Assembly (NCBI GenBank): GCA_032716605.1
Contig: CM064530.1
Coordinates: 3,686,604 to 3,750,603 of the forward strand
Source: Paralithodes platypus
Taxonomy: Eukaryota; Arthropoda; Malacostraca; Decapoda; Lithodidae
Length of the DNA stretch: 64,000 bases
Direction: 5' to 3'
The translations under genes and the position numbers were made by a program. Every line of letters starts with the position of its first letter. Positions within the stretch are counted from its first letter, which is position 1. This document shows positions 37,201 to 45,754 of this stretch, piece after piece. The notes beneath the pieces are model-generated. The model was not told the DNA's origin, searched no databases, and saw nothing but the letters and a program-made list of their open reading frames with translations.

Positions 37201-40200
37201 AAACAGATAAATTCCATGTTTGGAAATTCTTCCATCCGCACATGAAATGTGATTTATGGGTCTGAAAAAGTCTAAGGACATGTTTCACCTATTTTAGTAA
37301 GAGCTGTCGATAAATATAAGTTTTGTGACCGAATACTAGACTACTCGGCCCACGGGACAGCTCGGCCCACGGCGAGACAGCTCGGCCCAGTAAAACGAGA
37401 CAGCTCGGCCCCGTGTTAATTACGAGACAACTCTTAATTAACCTAACCTAACCTACACATTATGAATCGAGTGAACTAGCCTATGACATAATTATACAAT
37501 AAACGAACATTTCGCCCATATTACACACACGCCATAAACGGGAGGCCATGTATGCAGCACCAAATCCTGCAAATCCTGTCCTCTGCGCATGTGTGAGAAT
37601 CTTAGGCCCCTTGGCACAATTTTTTTTTCCTTTATACTATTATATTATCTTAACCTAACCTAACCTAACCTAACCTAACTTAAATTAACCCCCCTAACAG
37701 TTGAGCCTAAATAACATAATACAAATATTAGGGAAAAGGCTGCGCATACGCAGAGGACAGGATTTGGTGCTGCATACATAGCCTCATCCATAAACCCTCC
37801 ACTTAGCTCTCCCCATCCTAATCTTGACTGGTCTCGTCAAATTGTCCCATAGCAAAACATGGGGCCGAGCTGTCTCAAATAATGGGCCGAGTTGTCTCGC
37901 CGTCGTGGCCGAGTTGTCCAAAAGTGGGCCGAGCTGTCCGAGCCGAGTTGTCCCATGGGCCGAGTCGTCCAGTCACCTTTGTGACCCTCTTTATGATCAC
38001 TTGAAAACACCAGAATACAAGTTATAAGTGATATTTATAATGAAATATGATGTATTAACTTTCAACGGGTTAAACAGTATGACATACAGTACTGCAACAA
38101 AATATGTACCGGGTATACAGTAGAGTACAAAAAAAATTAACAAAACATTAGGACCACAAATTACTGAGAGGATATCTTATTATTTTCATTTTTTTTATTA
38201 GAGGTTTCTTATGATTCTGTTGTTTATTGAGAGGGACTCATCATTATTAAATCAGAAACCAATCAGAAACCAATATCTCATGACCGGCTGTGCCAGCCTT
38301 AACTTTAACAGAGGCCGCAAAGCGTATGTCAGCCTATTCAGGAAGTTAGTAAATCTTTTTACTTTGATTGAAAAAGTGCTATCTTGATTATAGTTTCATT
38401 TCAGCAATGATAGACTACTTCTGACAAAGGTGGTCAGTCTGTGTAAAGTCAGTGTGGTAGAAATAATGTGTGTGATCTAAGGAGCGTTCTTGCTGTATTT
38501 GTGATTGTGGATATGTCAGGTGTAGTGCATAATTATGTGTGTGAATGCGTCCATAGTCTATGCCCATCAACGTATACCTGTGTGTGTGTGTGTGTCCGTG
38601 TGCATGGTACAGGTTTCTGGCACGAGCAGTCCCGACCAGACCGCGACCAGTACGTGAAGGTGGTGTGGGAGAACATAAGGAGCAACAATAAACACAACTT
38701 TGCTCGTCGTTCATCTCGCCTTGCACAGACCTTCGCCACGCCCTATGACTACGGTATGTCACTCTTCAACTGAGTCAGTGGTTAGTATGAATTCTTGGAG
38801 CTACTTGATTGGAATACCATTTTTGTTCTTCTATATTTGTCGAGATATTGAAGAAATAATTGGCAAGCAAGTAGATATGGCTTCAGAGTAGAGGTTCGTC
38901 CACACTAGTGTTTTGTGCCCAAGGAAGACCGGACACTGTATACTGCACTGCTATCACTCAACACAGGCTGTACGTATCTGTATTTGTGTCTACTGTTTTC
39001 TGCATGCTCAAGTTTTCGCTCATGAGCGATATCATGGACAGCGTTCGATGAGTTGTCTGCATAGTTGTCCGATCTCACTTGCCACTAGAGGCCAAAAAAC
39101 ATATGGTTCCTTACCACCACCTCCTCTCCTCCCCTCCCATGTGGCTTACCCCCCCCCCCCCCCCTTTCTCCCTCCACTTCCCCTCTCCTCATTTATCCAA
39201 TATTTCCCCTCCTCCACTGCCTATAAATTGTCTCTCCCACCTCAAATATGTTTAGTCACCATCCAATACACTCCCCTACCCCCCTCCTCCCTCATAAAGG
39301 CACGGCCGCACGGGAAACAGCCAGAATGTCAGTATGCCTCAATCAGACAGAAGAAGCACATCTATGTTGCGCTCTCTCCCTCCTCCCTCCCTAACCCTTA
39401 CCATCACAATATACGGTTTCACACTGGATATTTCATCTTTACACCTATTTGCTGGTTCTTCAATGCTCACATGTTCATTATACAAGTAAAATATGCACAT
39501 ATGAAGCAGTAATAGTGCTTTATATGGTAAATATAATAAATTTTGTCCGAATTGCCCTTTAAAGACGGTGCACTGTCGGCATTTTCAAAAACATGTCTGT
39601 CGCAGCTGCCGAGTTAAAAAGGCAGTGCAAGCACTAGAGACATAGATTCGAAATTACCCCTGGATCTGTCAATGAAATAATATTCCATTTTTCCCTCTCA
39701 CCCCACCCCCTCACACTGCCATTCTGTATTTCCTATGATGTATTATGTCAATATTTTCAGGGTCTGTACTGCACTACGCGTGGAACCAGTTTGCCCGTAA
39801 CCCTCGACAGCCGACTCTCATCGCTCTCAAGCAAGGGGTCAGCATGGGCCAGCGGAGGGGACTCAGTAAGGTCAGTATAAGTGGTTCAGTAACATTAGTA
39901 AGGTCAGTAAGGAGACTGTAAGAGCTCAGTATGATTAGTTGGGGATCAAATAGGTCATTGGAAGGAGGGGAAGCAATTATACTGGGCATGCTTACATGTT
40001 TTATGTATGTGTGTGTGCGTGTTCCTGTTAATGGTTGCAATTAGGCTAAGCATCCAGTACAAGGAGCAATGCTTTAGTGTTATATGGCTCTTTAGATAGT
40101 TCTATTTTCAATTTTCTGGATAATTTTCTTAATATTAAAATGTGTGTGAATTTCAGATCGACATCTTCAAGATCAACGCTCTTTATGGCTGTCTACCTAC

Positions 40201-43015
40201 CACAACCTCTACAATAGCAACTACAGCTGAACCACCTCCACTACCAGAATTACCACCTCTAGTACCACAACCACCACTACCATCAATCCTCCCACAGCTA
40301 CCACCCCGACCCCTGCCGCAGATACCGCCACAGCCTCAAGTACCACCACCACCCACGGCACGGCCTATAACAAACACTCGTAAGTTAACCCATTGAGGAT
40401 CAAGAGGCGTTTTGACAGTTTACTCTGGCTATCATAAGACAATTTTAATCAGCTTTGGAAGAACTTGTGGGAACTAAAGAGTTTATAGAGTATTAACCCC
40501 TTTGACTCCTAGGTATCCTTCCCAAGTTGCATAAAATCATATGATAGCAAGAATATACTGTCAAAGTGCGTCATAATCCTCAAGGGGTTTAATGTACAGT
40601 ACTGTGATAAGGTATTATGAGGATGTATACTCTAGGACACATAAAATGTTATATTGACTTGGTCCAACAGGGGTGACTGTATTAACCAGGTTGGAAGAGA
40701 GGTATCCTGACCAGGATTCGAACCCACTCGATCCAGGTATATTAGGGAGTTAGGCACCGTAACCACTCGGCCATGAGCGGATATGTACCACTCGGCCATA
40801 AGTGGATATCCACTCATGGCCGAGTGGTTATGGTCCCGAACTCTCCCTAATATACCTGAGGCGCGTTCGGTAGACCTATCGCCGATTCGTCTGATAGCGC
40901 TTGATAGAACGGTGTTTCGATTTCACTACCGAACGACACAGATCGCGGATCGGTCTGCCAGAGCTTTGTAAACAATAACAATAGCCCTTTGACCCAAGAA
41001 AGAAGAAGAAGAAGAAGACATCGCAACAAGAATTGTTTATTTTTCGCCTATTTTTCGTAGTGTGTTTAATATTTACATAAATTGTATTCAAGAAGGGGAA
41101 ACACGATACGCAATCTATATTATTAGCAATATAATAACTTTAAATGGTTTGTTTACATTCTCGTCGATCATTCGATCAACCTCCGAGGACCGATCGCTCT
41201 GATAGCTAAAACAGCAATCGTTTTCGATCGCCGATTCGTCGAATCGGCGGCTATCGCGTTCGCTAGAGCTATCGGCCCTAAACGATAGGTCTACCGAACG
41301 CGCCCCTGGAGTGAGTGGATTCAAATCCTGTTCAAGATACCTCTCTCCCAACCTGTCCAACATTATCATTAGATTAACCAGGGTACCATAGCTAGTTTAC
41401 CTTTGCCAGGTTTAACCTCATGTCCTCAACTACCAATCAACCTTTAACACTACCTGGTTTGATGTCATGTGGGTTATTACAATATTTTGTTTAATTATTA
41501 ATGAGGGGAGCTGTGGCCTGGCCAATAGCGCGTCCGACTGCTGATTGAAGGTTCTGCAGTTCGATCCCACCCCGTGCCACTGGTAGGCGTCAAGAGTTTG
41601 GACACTCAGGTCTAGTGATTCATGGCAAATGTCCAGTAATGTCCCTGTATCAAGGGCACGCCCTAGGCCTGTCAATCAAGGGAGTGCACAGCGTTAAAAA
41701 CTGCATCATCATACTAATGGAGCGAACCAAGACAGGTCCAAAAAACCTCCAGGCCAAACAGGGAACAAGAGACTAACCACCTACTCCCATTGTATTAAAT
41801 TTAGTAAATTTATCAGAGTTCATATTTACAAGATAGACACAGCCTAATGAAGCCCATTTTCCACCAACAGCATCGAGTGCATGTCGTGATAACTGGAAGG
41901 AGTGTGTTCCGTGGGCGAGTCTAGGAGAGTGTACCAACAACCCCGGCTGGATGCACGCCCAGTGTCGACGCTCCTGTGCTCTCTGTCATGGTACGTTTAT
42001 TAGAGTGTATTCAAGCTATCCTGACAGAGATTGATAATGCTGCCTTTCTATACTTCCTATACTGCCTCTTTGAGCTAGACTTTGTACCACCACCAGCACT
42101 GATCACGTCCCCCAGGCAGCATAATATATAAACACTCTACATATGTTTCCAGGAGGGTGCCAGGACCACCACGCCACCTGCCAGTACTGGGCCAACCAAG
42201 GGGAGTGCCACATCAACCCTCACTACATGCTGACCACCTGCCCCAGAGCCTGCCTCACATGTTCCGTCTTTTCCGGGGGAACAGGTAATAATGAACCCTT
42301 TCAGTATTAGGACGCATTTTCCACTTTTTTCAGGCTATCATTAGACAACTTGAATCAACTTTGCAAGGTCCTCCTAAGAATCAGAGGTAAAGTAACAGAC
42401 CGCCAACCGAAGAGAGTAATCCGCTTATACCAAGTTCTTATTTATGCTGCTAGGTAAAACAGAGACACAAGGTGTAAGAAAATCTGCCCAAATGTCTCTT
42501 CCTTGGATGTGTGGGTAGGGGGTATCAAACCCCACTCCTCTTGACTGTGAAGATAGTGCACTAACCAATATGCCATGGGACTAAAGGACTCTCAGCATGT
42601 TTATATAATGTCGAGGGGGGCTTAGATTTTAGCAACGATGATGAACCCATTCCCCGTGATAGTGTTGAAGGTAAGCTCAACTGGTGTTCTAGCTTGAAGT
42701 TGAATATGTGGTGTCCAATTGCTTCTGGGCCAAAACAGAAATATTAAAGTTCCATAGGCTGCATGTGTGTGTTTACAATAGAGAAAATAATCTTAGCAGT
42801 CGTGTGTATGGAAGAACTAACCGATAGGAATGTTTCATATCTTAGTAGTCGTGTGTATGGAAGAACTAACAGATAGGAATGTTTCAGTTTCAGATCCAGT
42901 GAGGGAGTGTGTGGATGGAAGCTTCCTGTGTTCCTACTGGGCGGGTCTGAACCAGTGTGTAGCCAACCCGTCCTTCATGCTGGCCAACTGTAGGAAAGCC
43001 TGTGGACGATGCTGA
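26485..43015 (+). CDS. Astacin-family zinc metalloprotease with three ShKT domains (13 exons)
   Basis: Secreted M12A zinc endopeptidase, spliced from 13 exons (26485-28203, 31239-31326, 32739-32851, 33100-33178, 34820-34929, 36000-36024, 36561-36647, 38613-38753, 39761-39870, 40157-40379, 41871-41990, 42153-42284, 42894-43015). Every junction is GT-AG and in phase; the product is 1022 aa. Order: signal peptide (about 9-29, [21 protein letters not shown] minus its last residue); Asn/His/Thr-rich region (30-500); Gln-rich segment (510-560); propeptide with FEGD switch, Asp626; catalytic domain 644-836 with [11 protein letters not shown] (zinc ligands His734, His738, His744; base Glu735), disulfides expected Cys686-Cys836 and Cys708-Cys726; Pro-rich linker 837-899; ShKT domains 903-937, 941-975, 988-1022. 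Odd points: the Met-turn is SVLHY (Leu791 for Met), the N-terminal extension is huge, and Cys704 is extra. The nearest known architecture is the nematode NAS and other invertebrate astacin-ShKT proteases. The substrate cannot be read from the sequence. Confidence 0.88.
28678..29040 (+). repeat. Repeat family D in astacin intron 1
   Basis: cttaagggggtagtactcgc, ccttctccctcatgtttagc, tcctggcgagcgatagcgat and gatggaggtctagcgaggaa. Confidence 0.65.
29290..29405 (+). mobile_element. tRNA-derived SINE
   Basis: gatggtgtaatggttagaac (A-box side) and caggttcgaatcccggtgga (B box) resemble a tRNA; the tail tcattaatttcattgggagg is shared with 51265-51300. Confidence 0.65.
29848..30048. mobile_element. 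Inverted-repeat MITE, family H
   Basis: gtattcttaaacaatttttt with cccttcgcagc at the left; gcgaagggaaaggaatgttt with aagaatac at the right. A second copy lies at 45178-45366. Confidence 0.75.
30431..30770 (+). repeat. Repeat E split by a family A MITE
   Basis: ggctccagtcctgacgttat to gtgctggc, then the MITE, then attccagaaggattgataga. Uninterrupted copies at 739 and 1837 show the empty site. Confidence 0.75.
30496..30709. mobile_element. Family A MITE with proven TTAA insertion site
   Basis: ttaaccctttcaagctccaa to gcttcaaggggttaa. Both ends show TTAA, whereas the empty-site repeats have a single TTAA. Confidence 0.85.
30780..31230 (+). repeat. Degenerate ~60-bp tandem repeat in intron 1
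   Basis: Repeated units like ttctgtctatttttctaagt and tttatctatacaatggtgtt, with 6-7 diverged copies, end at the acceptor of exon 2. Confidence 0.65.
31239..31326 (+). CDS. Astacin exon 2: acidic propeptide start
   Basis: acccccag|gacctc to caag|gtcag; encodes [16 protein letters not shown] then [13 protein letters not shown]. Phase 0 in, phase 1 out. Confidence 0.75.
31435..31640 (+). repeat. GA/GTGA-rich low-complexity tract
   Basis: Irregular gagagagtg and gtgtgtga repeats in astacin intron 2. Confidence 0.75.
31865..32185 (+). mobile_element. Non-LTR element 3' region with (GATA)n tail
   Basis: GC-rich body, then tcttgctctgtcttgagtcg, aaaatggggattgggcctga and gcatatagatagatagatag. The same tail occurs at 17440-17611. 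Confidence 0.6.
32540..32645 (-). mobile_element. tRNA-like SINE fragment
   Basis: On the minus strand tcgtgcaatggtagcacgtt and caggttcaattc resemble tRNA A- and B-box regions. Confidence 0.45.
32739..32851 (+). CDS. Astacin exon 3: Ser run and FEGD propeptide switch
   Basis: Begins with an (AGC)n poly-Ser tract, then [22 protein letters not shown] matches the FxGD motif whose Asp occupies the zinc in the zymogen of astacins. Confidence 0.85.
33100..33178 (+). CDS. Astacin exon 4: N-terminus of mature protease
   Basis: [20 protein letters not shown] then TISSSF. RNA..KxW..G.VPY is the conserved start of the astacin domain; maturation cleavage is expected near Arg643/Asn644. Confidence 0.88.
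33257..34481 (+). mobile_element. 1.2-kb TTAA-bounded non-autonomous element, family C
   Basis: Left end ttaacctctaaagcgcgata, right end gcgcgctcctcgggttaa, so the termini TTAACC..N..GCGCG are inverted. Subterminal gataggcctcacagaag repeats twice. The right part shares tataagtaaaataaatgcac and tatggtaaatataacaaatt with copies at 39100-39617 and 52856-54044. No transposase is visible; TTAA flanks suggest a piggyBac relative. Confidence 0.75.
34586..34800. mobile_element. MITE family F next to astacin exon 5
   Basis: ataccctgtttcaaataggt pairs with cttatttggaacagggtata. Full core. The right end is about 20 bases from the exon 5 splice acceptor. Confidence 0.8.
34820..34929 (+). CDS. Astacin exon 5
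   Basis: aatttccag|gtcgcc is chosen over the upstream ctcag because only it gives phase 1 ([15 protein letters not shown]). Contains TCVKFVPR with Cys686. Donor gtt|gtaact. A family F MITE ends about 20 bases before the acceptor. Confidence 0.82.
34965..35110 (+). repeat. Tandem aaaatcacagtaaaaac repeats
   Basis: A 17-18-bp unit (aaaaatcacagtaaaaac) is repeated about seven times with variation. Confidence 0.8.
35128..35348. mobile_element. Family A MITE
   Basis: ttaaccctttctttaccgga at the left and gacgtcgccggtacagaagg at the right. Confidence 0.75.
35350..35596 (-). repeat. Repeat family D (minus), shortened
   Basis: ggcccaaggccggtttctct, tagctatcgctcgccaggaa and aatggggcgaacgtcttaaa; ends in a (AAT)n run at about 35597-35622. 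Confidence 0.6.
35625..35838 (-). mobile_element. tRNA-derived SINE (minus orientation)
   Basis: Minus strand: gctcgcttggtgtagtgact as A-box region and cccgggttcgcgcccacgct as B-box region, followed by a non-tRNA body. Confidence 0.65.
36000..36024 (+). CDS. Astacin exon 6: 25-nt microexon
   Basis: ctaag|tgtaaa to cttg|gttact encodes CKLSCFYL plus the first base of Gly. It supplies the expected Cys-x-Ser-type segment before GRxGGRQ and bridges phase 0 to phase 1. No other segment between exons 5 and 7 does this. The donor gttact is weak. Confidence 0.6.
36150..36395 (+). repeat. Interspersed repeat K, copy 1
   Basis: ggttggccatacacagaatg, ggattgaccactcaattta and tttctacagtggtgttcggc recur at 43300-43510 with about 75 percent similarity by eye. 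Confidence 0.6.
36561..36647 (+). CDS. Astacin exon 7: zinc-binding helix
   Basis: catag|gtcgca to atag|gtataa; encodes [18 protein letters not shown] then [10 protein letters not shown]. Holds Cys726, zinc ligands His734 and His738, and Glu735; the zinc motif is split across the next intron. Confidence 0.9.
36690..37022 (+). mobile_element. tRNA-derived SINE, near full length
   Basis: The head gcggtcgagtggagagcacg with gacctgggttcgatcccagc is tRNA-like; the body ends aataccttcacctgacctga. The first ~110 bases of the window are the same 3' end. Confidence 0.75.
37328..37985. mobile_element. 658-bp palindromic DNA element with repeated subterminal motifs
   Basis: The ends are gtgacc..gactactcggcccacggga and tcccatgggccgagtcgtcc..gtcac. 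Each side carries four to five copies of ctcggccc with gagacagct spacing. Inner arms also pair (gcagcaccaaatcctg and caggatttggtgctgc). The middle contains a CCTAA run (37641-37680). No coding capacity. The many subterminal motifs resemble transposase-binding sites. Confidence 0.75.
37641..37682 (+). repeat. Interstitial CCTAA (TTAGG) telomere-like run
   Basis: About six aacct units in a row, the arthropod telomere motif; a shorter run is at 37438-37455, both inside the palindromic element. Confidence 0.8.
38613..38753 (+). CDS. Astacin exon 8: third zinc ligand
   Basis: tacag|gtttctgg; encodes [18 protein letters not shown] and on to FATPYDY. His744 is the third zinc ligand; [11 protein letters not shown] is a family hallmark. 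Confidence 0.92.
39100..39617 (+). mobile_element. Family C element, left part missing
   Basis: A C/T-rich tract, then acaatatacggtttcacact, tacaagtaaaatatgcacat and agctgccgagttaa match the right part of 33257-34481. Confidence 0.65.
39761..39870 (+). CDS. Astacin exon 9: Met-turn region
   Basis: tttcag|ggtctg; encodes [15 protein letters not shown] then [20 protein letters not shown]. The Met-turn Met is Leu (ctg codon); the Tyr zinc-switch residue is kept (HY). Confidence 0.92.
40157..40379 (+). CDS. Astacin exon 10: end of catalytic domain and Pro-rich linker
   Basis: [12 protein letters not shown] closes the catalytic domain; then Thr/Pro-rich sequence with [12 protein letters not shown] repeats. 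The donor gtaagt runs straight into the TTAA of a family A MITE. Confidence 0.9.
40385..40592. mobile_element. Family A MITE abutting the exon 10 splice donor
   Basis: The intron starts at 40380 (gtaagttaaccc); the MITE TTAA covers intron bases 6-9. Right end ctcaaggggtttaa. Confidence 0.8.
40680..41350. mobile_element. Two tRNA-like SINE copies head to head, one interrupted
   Basis: Minus copy at about 40680-40800 (ggccgagtggttacggtgcc, gggttcgaatcctgg in reverse) and a plus copy starting 40811 (catggccgagtggttatggt). The plus copy stops at tatacctgag (40860) and resumes at cctggagtgagtggattcaa (41306). Confidence 0.7.
40861..41307. mobile_element. 447-bp inverted-repeat element inside a SINE
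   Basis: Termini gcgcgttcggtagacctatc and cgataggtctaccgaacgcgc are perfect inverted repeats of about 20 bases. Inner arms repeat cgatcg-rich motifs (ccgattcgtc). cctgag/cctggag at the two sides may be the target duplication. Confidence 0.8.
41505..41720 (+). mobile_element. tRNA-derived SINE
   Basis: gctgtggcctggccaatagc and ctgcagttcgatcccacccc form a tRNA-like head; the body contains agggcacgccctaggcctgt. Confidence 0.6.
41871..41990 (+). CDS. Astacin exon 11: ShKT domain 1
   Basis: aacag|catcga to catg|gtacgt. Six Cys at 903, 910, 919, 930, 934 and 937, with [12 protein letters not shown] and NPGWM. Confidence 0.9.
42153..42284 (+). CDS. Astacin exon 12: ShKT domain 2
   Basis: ttccag|gagggt to acag|gtaata. 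Six Cys (941-975), [19 protein letters not shown] family A MITE relic begins a few bases into the intron. Confidence 0.9.
42288..42400. mobile_element. Truncated family A MITE at the exon 12 donor
   Basis: Starts tgaaccctttcagtattagg right after the donor gtaata and has ggctatcattagacaacttg, then fades. Confidence 0.55.
42894..43015 (+). CDS. Astacin exon 13: ShKT domain 3 and stop
   Basis: tttcag|atccag. Six Cys (988-1022); ends KACGRC-TGA, which is typical for a terminal ShKT. The preceding ~50 bases of intron (atcttagtagtcgtgtgtat plus following) are duplicated in tandem. Confidence 0.9.
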
Positions 43016-43299
43016 ACTAGTGAATGGTATATCTCTGTCTGTCTGTCAGTACTGGGCCGACCAAGGGGATATCACACAAGAAATTTTCCCCTCAACATTT
43101 ATCCTCAAGACTGGTCTGGCAGCTCATGAGGTCAACAGTAAAAATATTTTGGCCACCTAAATTCATCTATCATCACCAGTCTAGTTTCCAATAACAGTGC
43201 AAAATTAGTTCAGAAATGTTGCCAGAAAAATTTTGATCATCGAATATTGACTATAAAATATCTCGTGTGATACCAGCTTTACTCGATGGTTACTCCCTT

Positions 43300-43510
43300 T
43301 TATTAGGGTGGCCATGCACAATGTGCCCTCAAGCGGACCTCTTCGCTGTGAGAAGCAGAACCAGTGCCAGTTTATTTAAGGGCTTATAGGATTGACCGAT
43401 TGACCACTCAACATAAGAGTCCGAACCGTCTGACTCTGAGGCCCTCTATGTATCTTTTTAGCAATAGTTTTCTACAGTGGTGTGCGGCTATTTCATCGAC
43501 TGACCTGCAG
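43300..43510 (+). repeat. Interspersed repeat K, copy 2
   Basis: Matches 36190-36380 (ggccatgcacaatgtgccct, ttttctacagtggtgtgcgg). It may be part of the astacin 3' UTR or lie beyond it. Confidence 0.55.
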
Positions 43511-43687
43511 GCAAGCATTATGGAGTTGTATAAGGTTTACTCGGTTGCCGACCAAGGCTGACGAGTCCCATCCACCCAGAGTTGTATAAGGTTGTCTCCC
43601 ATAGATGGGTTGCCAACCAAGTACATATACATATAAAATAATAATAATAAATAATCTGTAAAGTTTTGCTCATATATTTAGTTGTAA

Positions 43688-43693
43688 AATAAA
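43688..43693 (+). terminator. Candidate poly(A) signal of the astacin gene
   Basis: AATAAA about 670 bases after the stop; a second one lies near 43789. Which is used cannot be told. Confidence 0.35.
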
Positions 43694-43869
43694 AGAATGG
43701 TGAAAATCAAAATCACTACCCCCACATAAAAAATAAATAAATAATAAATCTTCTGTAATTTTTGTCTCACACAATTACAGTTGTCATAAAATAAAAGACT
43801 GCTGAAAACCAATGTCTTTATTATTTAGTTCTTTAAAATGCTTTCAGTCTGGGTGAAATGATTTTTCTC

Positions 43870-44225
43870 TGTATCATTAGACGATTTTACTGTTTAGAAA
43901 GAATTTATGGCAGTCAAACGAATTAATGGAGGTATAATACACCTCACTGATTACTAGACGTCCTTCCTAAGCTGCATAAAATCTTCTAAAAATAGCCAAA
44001 ATATAGTTAACCCCTTCTGTACCGGCGACGTCTTTTTAACTTTATTCTGGCTACTATTAGACAATTTTTTTTTTCAGTTTAAAAAAAGGCCTCTAGCAAT
44101 TAACAGGTTACGAGCTATCTCACTTAACCCTTTTTACTACCACAGATCCTTCTTAAACTGCACAAAATCGTCTAAGTATAGCTAGAATCGAATGTTAAAA
44201 ACGTCACCGGTACAGAAGGGGTTAT
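43870..44225. mobile_element. Two adjacent family A MITEs sharing a TTAA
   Basis: A partial copy ends at 44006 and a complete copy (ttaaccccttctgtaccggc to gtcaccggtacagaaggggtt) covers 44007-44225. Confidence 0.7.
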
Positions 44226-44343
44226 TAATGGCGTGACCCGTCCTGAAGTGGCTAACAATCACCTCCCTAAGTTGCAGTAAAGGCATAATAATCATAACAG
44301 TTTTGATACACAGGCCATTCTCTAAAACACTATTTTTGTTCTA

Positions 44344-44559
44344 TAGGTAGCGCCAACGAACTTGACAATAATCTCGATCCCTGACCTTTTTGTAACTTAA
44401 AAGGGTCTGGAGCAAACTGGCTGTAAATCTCCACACCTATTTGTTGGTGGACTCTTCGCAAATGGTAGAAACGTCAGCCAGATTGCTTTCATTCATTTTG
44501 AGTTATAAGAATTTAAGGGGTCAAAATAATTGTCAAGTTCGTTGGCGCTACCTATAGTA
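44344..44559. mobile_element. MITE with family F core and unrelated 28-bp TIRs
   Basis: tataggtagcgccaacgaac plus ttgacaat at the left is perfectly inverted at the right. The core (gtctggagcaaactggctgt, ccacacctatttgttgg, aaatggtagaaacgtcagcc) is family F. Confidence 0.8.
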
Positions 44560-44829
44560 AAGACAAACAATGGTAAGGGTTGTGTTAGCGGGTGTATCAT
44601 CGCTTTGCTTACATTACTCGTTACCGGCCGTCTATCTATCTATCTACAGTATATACTCTGGCACATACACCATTTTTTTATTTTATTTTTTATTTTTTTA
44701 TTATTATTGGGGATGGCCGATCCGAGACAGAGCTCGAACAGGGACAACACAGCACAGCACAACAAACTAAATAAAAATAAAATCACACATCTAGGTTACC
44801 GGCCGTGGGATACAAAAATAGGTTGAGGG

Positions 44830-44900
44830 GGGTCCTCACCCTCCTTCCCACAACTTATTGTCATCATACATATTGCCAGCAGGGGGCAAATAACAGCTAG
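44830..44900 (-). repeat. Fragment of the repeat tandemly duplicated at 61.3-61.7 kb
   Basis: In reverse complement it reads ttatttgccccctgctggca then atatgtatgatgacaat, as at 61313-61352. Confidence 0.7.
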
Positions 44901-44932
44901 ATGTGGTATACTTGTGGATAAATAAGTAACAC

Positions 44933-45080
44933 CTCGTTCTTAACACTAATCATCAATTACAAACCCCAATGTACTTGAATAAACTAATGAAAGTACTGTA
45001 TATGGTCCTCCCGGGATTCGAACTCTGGACACCACACCCAGAACATAAGCACCTAAACCATTACACCACCAAAATGAACA
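44933..45080 (-). mobile_element. tRNA-derived SINE (minus orientation)
   Basis: Close match to 5541-5690, with gaacataagcacctaaacca and cctcccgggattcgaactct. Confidence 0.7.
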
Positions 45081-45177
45081 TTAACTGCGAGTGCACAAGT
45101 AATGTAAACAAAGTGACGATGCATCCGCTAACACAACTCTTACCCAAATAATAAATATACTATATATCAGTTACGCT

Positions 45178-45368
45178 TGTATTCTTCAATAATTCTTTCC
45201 CTTCACAGCGCCTGATACCCAAGGAAAACAGTGGGAATGAGTGTTGTTTATGAGAGAGTAGGCTACACAGATCACCAGTACGGTTGCTAAAGGTAACGTA
45301 ATTTTTCAAGGTATTTCATCTATTAACGGCGCTGCAAAAAGAAAGAATTGTTTAAAAATACGAGGGTT
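45178..45368. mobile_element. Inverted-repeat MITE, family H
   Basis: tgtattcttcaataattctt with cccttcacagcgcc and ggcgctgcaaaaagaaagaa with ttgtttaaaaatac. Confidence 0.7.
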
Positions 45369-45754
45369 ATTCTCCTGATGGATCAATTTATAGACACCAA
45401 AAATTACACGACTACTGTATCATAGAAGTTCACGTAGAGGTGTTTGTAATTGAATGTGTAAATTATAACATAAGCAAATGGTCATATATGAGGTATAGTC
45501 ATTCCTCACTTAAAAATTACCCTTCACCCGTTAAGCCCCATACGAAAAGTAACTTAATACAACACCCAGTCCCAGGCATTATTCATATACCGGTATGCTG
45601 TATATATGTTCTTTTTTTGTTAATATTAAACAAAATGGGGTGGCCCAAGTTGGTCTCTGTGGGCTGCCAACTTTGCCCCACATCCTAAGCTACCATCATA
45701 CCATGTGTATAAATTTGAGACCGCTATGAGCCTTTTGGGAGGCCTAAAATTAAT

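Noticed and set aside
37641..37682. A chromosome end or telomere fusion
   Set aside because: Only about six CCTAA units, placed in the middle of a palindromic element.
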